Source of the DNA: Variovorax sp. KK3
GTDB taxonomy: Bacteria > Pseudomonadota > Gammaproteobacteria > Burkholderiales > Burkholderiaceae_C
DNA: 64,000 bases
NCBI RefSeq assembly: GCF_001984055.1
Contig: NZ_LYVO01000029.1
Location: 17,102 to 81,101 of the forward strand
Direction: 5' to 3'
The notes beneath the pieces are model-generated. The model saw only the letters and a list, made by a program, of their open reading frames with translations. It made no database searches and had not been told where the DNA came from. The position numbers and the translations under genes are program-made. Positions 58,169 through 64,000 of the stretch are shown here, piece by piece (position 1 is the stretch's first letter; each line of letters begins with the position of its first letter).

Positions 58169-59188
58169 GTGCCCGCGCGGCTAAGGTCGGACTCCGTGTT
58201 CACAGCCACCCGCCCGCCTTCCGTCCCGACGTCGACCTGCTGCTCGCACGAAGGATCGAAGCTCTTCATCGTCTTCAATGTCCGTTCCGGCCGCGGCCGC
58301 GCCGATGCCGTTCGCGCGGCCATCGCCCAGGCCTGCGCCGAGCAGGGCCGCGACTACCGCATGTTCGAGATCACGCGTCCGGCGAAGCTCACCGAGCAGA
58401 TCCGCGAGGCCGTCGCTGCCGCGCGCGCCGAATCCGGGCTGGTGGTGGCCGCGGGGGGCGACGGCACGATCAACGCGGTGGTACAGCAGGTGCTGGGCAG
58501 CGGCTGCGCGCTCGGCGTGCTGCCGCAGGGCACCTTCAACTATTTCGGCCGCACGCACGCCATTCCTACCGACACCGCGGGCGCGTTGGCCGTGCTGCTG
58601 CGTGCGCCACCGGTGCCGGTGCAGGTCGGGCTGGTGAACGAGCGCGTGTTCCTGGTCAACGCCAGCCTGGGCCTGTACGCACGCGTGCTGGAAGACCGCG
58701 AGGTCTACAAGTCGCGCTACGGCCGCAGCCGCTGGGTAGCCTTGTGGGCGGCATTTGTGACCGCGATGCGCCGCCATCCAGGCTGGGACCTGCGCATCCA
58801 CGTGCGCGGCGAAGAGCGGCTGGTGCGCACGCCCACGCTCTTCGTCGGCAACAACGCGCTGCAGCTCGAGCAGGTCGGCATGCCGCGGCCCGAGGCGGTC
58901 GAACAGGGCGAGCTCGCCGCCATCGCGCTGAAGCCGGTCGGCCGGCTGTCGATGTTCAGGCTGATGCTGCACGGCGCGATGGCCCGGCTGGGCGAGGCCG
59001 ACGATGTGATGCACGTGTCCTTTCGCGCGATGTCGGTCAGCCCTGCGCGGCCGGGCCGGCGGCGCGCCAAGGTCGCGACCGACGGCGAGGTGCAGCGCAT
59101 GGCGATGCCGCTGCACTTCCGCGTGGCGCCCGAGCCGCTGTGGCTGGTCAAGCCGCGGCCGGGCGAAGAAGGGGATGCGCGCCGGTGA
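58169..59188 (+). CDS. Diacylglycerol/lipid kinase-family protein
   Basis: A protein of up to 339 residues of the DAGK catalytic family. The ATP-binding motif GGDGTINAVV lies near residue 95, preceded by FIVFNVRSGRGR typical of the first strand, and followed by GVLPQGTFNYFGRTH; VNASLGLYARVLE and FVGNNALQLEQVG follow in the beta-sandwich domain. The start is uncertain: GTG codons at 58169 and 58196 are in frame, and the family domain begins only around residue 30. It overlaps the next gene (GTGA). It probably phosphorylates a lipid or related substrate. Confidence 0.88.
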   Translation: MPARLRSDSVFTATRPPSVPTSTCCSHEGSKLFIVFNVRSGRGRADAVRAAIAQACAEQGRDYRMFEITRPAKLTEQIREAVAAARAESGLVVAAGGDGTINAVVQQVLGSGCALGVLPQGTFNYFGRTHAIPTDTAGALAVLLRAPPVPVQVGLVNERVFLVNASLGLYARVLEDREVYKSRYGRSRWVALWAAFVTAMRRHPGWDLRIHVRGEERLVRTPTLFVGNNALQLEQVGMPRPEAVEQGELAAIALKPVGRLSMFRLMLHGAMARLGEADDVMHVSFRAMSVSPARPGRRRAKVATDGEVQRMAMPLHFRVAPEPLWLVKPRPGEEGDARR

Positions 59189-60018
59189 AATGCCTTCTGC
59201 ACTGGTCCGACCCGCACTTCGGCACCGAGCAGCCCGGCGTGGCCCGCGCCCTGGCTGCGCTGGTGGAGGCCGAGCGGCCCTGCGCGGCGGTGCTGTCGGG
59301 CGACATCACGCAGCGCGCCACGCGCCGCCAGTTCGCGCGGGCACGCGCCTTCGTCGACAAGCTGGCCGTGCCGCAGATGCTGACGGTGCCTGGCAACCAC
59401 GACATCCCGTTGATCGCCCTGCTCACCCGCACTCTGGCACCCTATGCGCGCTACCGGCAGGCCTTCGGCAACGAGCTGGAGCCGGTGGTGGAGGCGCCGG
59501 GCGTGCTGATGATCGGCGTCAACACCACGCGCTGGTACCGGCACGAGAACGGCGCGGTGTCGGCAGCGCAGGCTGCGCGCGTCGCGCGGCGGCTGGCCAG
59601 AAGCGGGCCCGAGAAACTGCGGATCGTGGTGGTGCACCAGCCCGTGGCGGTCACACGCGAGGAAGACCACAAGAACCTGCTGATCGGCCGCGCACCGGCC
59701 GTGCGCGCTTGGGGCCGCGCCGGCGCCGACCTGGTGCTCGGCGGGCACATCCACCTGCCCTTCGTGCTGCCCCTGCACGAGCAGTTCGCGCTGGAGCGGC
59801 CGATGTGGTGCGTGCAGGCGGGCACGGCGCTGTCGACCCGGCTGCGGGCGGATGCGCCGAATTCGGTGAACCTGGTCCGTTTTTCGGCGCAGGGCAGCGA
59901 ACGCCGCTGCATCGTGGAGCAGTGGGACTACGGCATGCGCAACGGCGCGTTTCGCTGTGCTCGCGTGCACACGCTGCCGCTGGGCGATGCGGCGCAGCCC
60001 GATGCGGCGACGGCCTGA
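59185..60018 (+). CDS. Calcineurin-like metallophosphoesterase
   Basis: A 277-residue phosphoesterase with all five metal-site blocks: HWSDPHFG (6-13), LSGDIT near 40, VPGNHDIP near 71, VVVHQP near 150 and GGHIHLP near 190. The GTG start overlaps the stop of the lipid-kinase gene, so both are translated together. A joint role in lipid or phospholipid turnover is plausible; the substrate cannot be read from the sequence. Confidence 0.9.
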   Translation: MKCLLHWSDPHFGTEQPGVARALAALVEAERPCAAVLSGDITQRATRRQFARARAFVDKLAVPQMLTVPGNHDIPLIALLTRTLAPYARYRQAFGNELEPVVEAPGVLMIGVNTTRWYRHENGAVSAAQAARVARRLARSGPEKLRIVVVHQPVAVTREEDHKNLLIGRAPAVRAWGRAGADLVLGGHIHLPFVLPLHEQFALERPMWCVQAGTALSTRLRADAPNSVNLVRFSAQGSERRCIVEQWDYGMRNGAFRCARVHTLPLGDAAQPDAATA

Positions 60019-60030
60019 GCCGGGTCGGCA

Positions 60031-60711
60031 TCAGACCTCGGACCACATCCTCAAGAGGTTGTGATAGTGCCCGGTCAGCGCGACGGTTTCTTCCGCATCG
60101 CCCAAGCGGGCGCGCAGCTTTTGAATGGCCTGGTCCAGGTCGAAGAGCATGCTGCGGCGCTGGTCGTCGCGCACCATGCTCTGCAGCCAGAAGAACGAAC
60201 TGATGCGCGCGCCGCGCGTCACCGGGTGCACGCGGTGCAGGCTGCTCGACGGATAGAGGATGAGATCGCCCGCGGGCAGCTTGACCTCGTGCGTGCCGTA
60301 GGTGTCGACCACCTCCAGGTCGCCGCCGTCGTATTCCTCCGGCTCGCAGAGGAACAGCGTGCACGACAGGTCGGTGCGCAGCTGCGCGTTGGTGAAGGGC
60401 ACCGAGCGCACCGAGCCGTCGATGTGCAGACCGTAGTTCTCGCCGCCCTCGTAGCGATTGAAGAGCGGCGGCACGAAGCGCAGCGGCAGTGCGGCCGAGA
60501 AGAACAGCGGGTTCTTCGACAGGGCCGCGAGAACGGTCTTGCCGAGTTCACGGCCGACCGGCGAGAGCTCGGGCAACTGCCGGTTGTGCTTGACCTGCGC
60601 GCCCTGCGGGCCCACCGTTTCGCGGCCGTCCACCCAGTCCGCCGCATCGAGCGCGGCCCGCATCTCCCGCACCTGCTCGGCACTCAGGACGCCGGGGACA
60701 TGAAGCATCAT
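60031..60711 (-). CDS. piuC: Fe(II)/2-oxoglutarate-dependent PKHD-type hydroxylase PiuC
   Basis: A 226-residue YbiX/PiuC-family dioxygenase. The iron ligands are likely His and Asp in [11 protein letters not shown] near residue 98 and His in [13 protein letters not shown] near 160, with the 2-oxoglutarate arginine in that same block. The N-terminus [10 protein letters not shown] matches YbiX, which fixes the start at 60711. Such genes commonly lie beside TonB-dependent siderophore receptors (PiuA/Fiu), as here. Role is probably in handling catechol siderophores or their mimics. Confidence 0.94.
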   Translation of the reverse strand: MMLHVPGVLSAEQVREMRAALDAADWVDGRETVGPQGAQVKHNRQLPELSPVGRELGKTVLAALSKNPLFFSAALPLRFVPPLFNRYEGGENYGLHIDGSVRSVPFTNAQLRTDLSCTLFLCEPEEYDGGDLEVVDTYGTHEVKLPAGDLILYPSSSLHRVHPVTRGARISSFFWLQSMVRDDQRRSMLFDLDQAIQKLRARLGDAEETVALTGHYHNLLRMWSEV

Positions 60712-60727
60712 CTGGAAGCGTCTCCAC

Positions 60728-60761
60728 AAAAAACGAAGCCCGGCCTCGCGGCCGAGCTTCG
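60728..60761 (-). terminator. Rho-independent terminator after the TonB receptor gene
   Basis: On the minus strand, CGAAGCTCGGCC-GCGA-GGCCGGGCTTCG forms a 12-bp stem with one mismatch and a 4-base loop, followed by six Ts. It lies 41 bases after the receptor stop and only 16 bases before the piuC start, so piuC expression requires read-through or a promoter inside this region. Confidence 0.88.
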
Positions 60762-60802
60762 AAGTGTCGCACCGCCCACGCGGGCGGCAGCGGATCAGGT
60801 GC

Positions 60803-63103
60803 CTAGAACTTGAAGTTCGCCGACAGCACGGCCGAGCGCGGCGTGCCCATCACCAGGCGGTTGCCGGCGTTGTTGACGCGCGCCAGGTAGAACTTGTCGC
60901 TCAGGTTGTACAGGTTGAGCTGCACCGTCACGTTCTTGTTGACCTCGTAGCCGATCATCGCGTCGAACACCGTGTAGCTCGGGATCTCGGGGAAGAAGGT
61001 CGTGGCCGTCGACAGCGCGTTGGTGGTCGCGCGCTGCTGCGTCGACACGTAGCGCAGGCCGCCGCCGACCGTCACGCCGAAGGGGAACTTGTAGCTGGTC
61101 CACAGCGTGGCCGTGTTCTTCGGCGAGTAGCGGATCTGCGCGCCCTGCTGCGTGGTGCTGGTGCGCGCGCCTTCGAGGATCTCGGTCTTGATGTGCGCGA
61201 GGCCCGCGATGACCTGCCATGCCGGCGTGATCTGGCCCACGGCGCTCAGCTCGGCACCTTGCACGCGCGTCTTGCCGTACTGCTCGAAGTTGCCGAAGCT
61301 GTCGACCTGCACCTGCTCGTTCTCGTTGGTGGTGCGGAACAAGGCGCCTGCCAGCGCGAGGCGGCCGCCCATCACGTCCCACTTGGTGCCCACTTCGGCC
61401 GTCTTGGCCTTCTGCGGGTCCAGGTTCAGGTTGTTGATGCTCGTCGTGGCCGTGGTCTGGAAGGCGAAGTTGCCGCCCGGAGGCTGCGCGCCGGTGGCGT
61501 AGGCGGCGTAGACGCTGCCGTTCGGCGCGGGCTTGTAGACCAGCCCGACCTTGCCGGTGATCAGCGTGTCGGACTTCGACTGCGAGGTCGCGGTCTGCGC
61601 GCCGCCGATGGTGGTCGGCGCGTTCAGGCTGAAGAAGCTGGTGCGGTAGTGCTCTGCGCGCAGGCCGCCGGTCAGCTGCCATTGCTCGTTGAACTTCATC
61701 GTGTCGAACACGTAGAGCGCCGCGCTCGAGGTCTTGCCTTCGACGGAGGCGCCGGTCGGCAGCACCGGCACGATGGGCCGGTAGATGCTCGGCAGGTAAA
61801 GGTTGGTGTAGGCCTGGAAGGCGCCGCTCACGAGCTGGCTGTTGCCGGCGTTGAACACGCCGGCCAGGGTGCCGTTGTCCTGCTCTTCACGCGTGAGTTC
61901 GATGCCGGCGCTCAGCGAGTGCTTGACCGAGCCGGTGGCCAGTTCGGCCGTCACGTTGGTGTGGTTGGTCAGGATCTCGTTGCGCTGCAGCTTGCCCTGC
62001 GGGATCACGCGGGTGGACCAGGTCAGCGGGTTGAACACGTTGGGCGTGAGCAGGCCGTTGCTGAACGGCGCGGTCAGCACGAGGTCCTGCTCCGTGCGGC
62101 CCCAGCGGGTCAGGTTGCGCAACCGGACGCCATCGCCGAAGTCGTGCTCGACGCGGGCGGTGAACATGTCACCCTTGACGTCGTCGTGGTCCGACAGGTA
62201 GCCGTAGTAGTTGCGGGTGTCGGGCATCGGGCCGTTGCCGCCGCGCGCCGACAGCTGTGCGAGGTAGTAGCCGTCGAGCCCGACGGTCGGGATGCCGCCG
62301 TCGGGACGGTTCTTCTGGTCGACGTGCTGGTATTGCAGGATGACGCGCGTGGGCGTGTTCAGGCCGAAAGCGATCGACGGTGCGACGGCCCAGCCCTTGT
62401 TCTTGACGTAGTCGCGGCCGGCGACGCCGCTGTCCTGCACCATCGCGTTCAGGCGGAAGGCCATGCTGCCCGACTCGTTGAGCACGCGGTTGATGTCGAT
62501 GGTGCTTCGCTTGTAGTCGCCGCTGCCGATGCCGACGTAGCCGGCGAAGAAGTTCTCCGCCAGCGGCACCTTGCTGACCAGGTTGATGTAGCCGGTGGGC
62601 GCGGTGCGGCCGATGTCGGCGCTGGCCGGGCCCTTCACCACTTCGACCGACTCGACGTTGTACATGTCGCGGGTCACGGTGCCGACGTCGCGCGCGCCGT
62701 CGATGAAGATGCTGCCGGAGGTGTCGAAGCCGCGCAGGAACACGGCGTCGCCCGTGCTCGTGTTGCCGTTCTCACCCATCTGGAAGGTGATGCCGGGGGT
62801 GTTGCGCAAGGCTTCGGTCAGCGTGGTGGCGCCCTGCTCCTGCAGCACTTCCTTCTTGATGACCGTGATGGTCTGCGGCGTGTCCACCAGGGGCGCGGTG
62901 AACTTGGGCGACGAGGCCTGGTCGGCCTTGAAGCTCTCGGACGTCGATTCGACCTGCACTTCGCGCAGCGTGGTGCCAGAGCTGGGCGGCGTCTGTGCCG
63001 CGACCGGCAATGTGAACGCGACCAGGGTGGCAGCCGCGGCAGCGGTGCCCAGGGGCTGAATGCCGCGCGCGACTGCGTGCTTGCGGCTCTTGATGAACGC
63101 CAT
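60803..63103 (-). CDS. TonB-dependent catecholate siderophore receptor (Fiu/PiuA-like)
   Basis: A 766-residue outer-membrane receptor. A signal peptide ends near AAQTPP; the plug domain (about residues 50-200) contains [31 protein letters not shown] and [19 protein letters not shown], followed by [23 protein letters not shown]; the barrel runs to the end with the C-terminal phenylalanine (SANFKF) needed for outer-membrane assembly. The plug sequence and the adjacent piuC gene indicate the Fiu/PiuA branch, which takes up monomeric or dimeric catecholates. A Fur box lies about 130 bases upstream. Confidence 0.95.
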   Translation of the reverse strand: MAFIKSRKHAVARGIQPLGTAAAAATLVAFTLPVAAQTPPSSGTTLREVQVESTSESFKADQASSPKFTAPLVDTPQTITVIKKEVLQEQGATTLTEALRNTPGITFQMGENGNTSTGDAVFLRGFDTSGSIFIDGARDVGTVTRDMYNVESVEVVKGPASADIGRTAPTGYINLVSKVPLAENFFAGYVGIGSGDYKRSTIDINRVLNESGSMAFRLNAMVQDSGVAGRDYVKNKGWAVAPSIAFGLNTPTRVILQYQHVDQKNRPDGGIPTVGLDGYYLAQLSARGGNGPMPDTRNYYGYLSDHDDVKGDMFTARVEHDFGDGVRLRNLTRWGRTEQDLVLTAPFSNGLLTPNVFNPLTWSTRVIPQGKLQRNEILTNHTNVTAELATGSVKHSLSAGIELTREEQDNGTLAGVFNAGNSQLVSGAFQAYTNLYLPSIYRPIVPVLPTGASVEGKTSSAALYVFDTMKFNEQWQLTGGLRAEHYRTSFFSLNAPTTIGGAQTATSQSKSDTLITGKVGLVYKPAPNGSVYAAYATGAQPPGGNFAFQTTATTSINNLNLDPQKAKTAEVGTKWDVMGGRLALAGALFRTTNENEQVQVDSFGNFEQYGKTRVQGAELSAVGQITPAWQVIAGLAHIKTEILEGARTSTTQQGAQIRYSPKNTATLWTSYKFPFGVTVGGGLRYVSTQQRATTNALSTATTFFPEIPSYTVFDAMIGYEVNKNVTVQLNLYNLSDKFYLARVNNAGNRLVMGTPRSAVLSANFKF

Positions 63104-63231
63104 GAAGGATTCCTCCGGGTTTTAGAAAAACGGGAACTTCACTGGCGGGTCCGCGCTGCGCGCCTCGTTGCAGAGGGGGCCGGAGTGGCTGGGTGAGTCC
63201 ATTCGCAGCGGATGTGCGAACGAGACGCAAA

Positions 63232-63246
63232 TGATAACGACTATCA
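63232..63246. promoter_or_regulatory. Fur box upstream of the TonB receptor
   Basis: TGATAACGACTATCA matches the 7-1-7 Fur consensus TGATAATnATTATCA at 12 of 14 non-central positions and is flanked by AT-rich bases. It lies in the 247-base gap before the receptor gene and should repress it when iron is sufficient. Confidence 0.85.
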
Positions 63247-63350
63247 ATAACAAAGTTCACACACCATTCACGTTCGGCATGCACTTCCTTGCGGTCCGTT
63301 GTAGGACTGCAACGATTCCGTGCGTAATTGCCGAAAAGGCGCGAAAAAAC

Positions 63351-64000
63351 TCAGTAAACGTCGCGCCGATAGCGCCCGGCGGCGGTGATTTCGAGTAAGC
63401 GATCGGTGCCGATCACCTGCCGAAGCGCCGCGTCGACGCTGCCCGCCATGTTCTGTAGACTGCCGCAGACGTAGACCGCGGCGCCGCGCTCGACCCAGGC
63501 CTTCACCTCGTCGGCGGCCTGCAGCACCCTGTGCTGCACGTAGCGGCGTTCGCCGTGCAGCGATTCCTCGTCGCGCGAAAACACCATGTCCAGGCGGGCG
63601 AGCGCGCCATCGGCCAGCCAGCCTTCGAGCTCGTCGCGGTACAGGAAGTCGTGCCTCGCGCTGCGCTCGCCGAAGATCAGCCAGTTGTCGTGCTGCCCAA
63701 GCGGGATGCGCTCGCGCAGGTGACTGCGCAGGCCGGCCAGCCCGGTGCCGTTGCCGATCAGGATCAGCGGCAGCCGCGCATTGCCGTTGAGGCGAAAGTT
63801 GGCATGCGTCCGCACGCGCAGCGCCACCGTTTCGCCTGGCACGAGGGTCGCGGTGAGCAGTCCGGACGCAGCACCCAGCGTGCCGTCCGCATGCCGCTCC
63901 TGCCGCACCAGCAGCTCCACTTCGCCATCGGCGGGGATGGACGAGATGGAGTAGTCGCGCGGGCGTTGCGGATCGCCGGCCAGCGCGACCTGCACCAAGT
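63351..64000 (-). CDS. Flavoprotein reductase, C-terminal part (partial)
   Basis: The last 216 or so residues of an NADPH-flavoprotein reductase of the sulfite-reductase/cytochrome-P450-reductase type; the 5' part lies beyond the window. Visible: the FAD-binding RDYSISSIPADGEVELLVRQ, the pyridine-nucleotide motif LILIGNGTGLAGLRSHL, the segment YVCGSLQNMAGSVDAAL and the characteristic terminal GRYRRDVY. Beside a TonB siderophore receptor such proteins are often ferric-siderophore reductases with an N-terminal PepSY domain, but that part is not visible. Confidence 0.88.
   Translation of the reverse strand, partial: LVQVALAGDPQRPRDYSISSIPADGEVELLVRQERHADGTLGAASGLLTATLVPGETVALRVRTHANFRLNGNARLPLILIGNGTGLAGLRSHLRERIPLGQHDNWLIFGERSARHDFLYRDELEGWLADGALARLDMVFSRDEESLHGERRYVQHRVLQAADEVKAWVERGAAVYVCGSLQNMAGSVDAALRQVIGTDRLLEITAAGRYRRDVY

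Overview
The window looks like chromosomal DNA from a high-GC betaproteobacterium, most likely a Comamonadaceae member of the Variovorax/Acidovorax type. This rests on strong GC codon bias, a dmp-type phenol meta-cleavage operon, two Bug/TctC periplasmic receptors, many LysR/GntR/AraC regulators and the general gene set; no rRNA or other taxonomic marker is present, so the assignment is inference. No tRNA, rRNA, CRISPR array, insertion sequence or prophage was seen.

Layout. (1) 1-11543, plus strand: a nearly complete phenol/catechol operon in the order dmpLMNOPQ (multicomponent phenol hydroxylase and accessory ferredoxin), dmpB, dmpC, dmpD, dmpE, dmpF, dmpG, dmpH. The first gene is cut by the window edge and no tautomerase (dmpI) follows dmpH. 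Two REP-like hairpins lie between dmpN and dmpO. (2) 11559-15380: lipoprotein, esterase, TctC receptor and a divergent LysR regulator. (3) 15400-19290, plus strand: a compact run of a nuclease-like protein, a zinc-ribbon pseudokinase, a VWA-domain protein and a divergent adenylosuccinate-synthetase-like protein. This is the best candidate for an undescribed system. (4) 19304-26359: housekeeping genes (CNNM/CorC protein, apaH, rhlE, YpfJ-type metallopeptidase, dcd, guanine deaminase). (5) 26542-31551: glycosyltransferase plus acetyltransferase, an orphan BMP-family receptor preceded by a terminator, a DMT transporter and small proteins. (6) 31135-36728: a probable catabolic operon (TctC receptor, Xsc-like TPP enzyme, GMC flavoenzyme, CMD protein) divergent from a GntR regulator, with a perfect 16-bp palindrome in the promoter gap. 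(7) 36725-41374: LysR, MFS, PPOX flavoprotein, an APCDD1-like lipoprotein and an AraC regulator. (8) 41394-57221, mostly minus strand: a purine uptake and catabolism block with adenine deaminase, a Rieske oxygenase of NdmA/HpxD type, a BMP receptor with two permeases and an ATPase, an NCS2 purine permease, a LysR regulator and XdhB/XdhA; an MHYT-GGDEF-EAL protein sits inside it on the other strand. (9) 57399-64000: hydrolase, diacylglycerol-kinase-like and metallophosphoesterase pair, PiuC, a Fur-box-preceded TonB siderophore receptor and the end of a flavoprotein reductase.

How it works together. Region 1 would take phenol to catechol, cleave it and carry the ring-fission product to pyruvate and acetyl-CoA. 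Region 8 would import nucleosides and bases, deaminate adenine to hypoxanthine and oxidise hypoxanthine/xanthine; guanine deaminase in region 4 would feed xanthine into the same route. Region 9 is an iron-uptake module. Functions are assigned from motifs and family knowledge; no database search was run.
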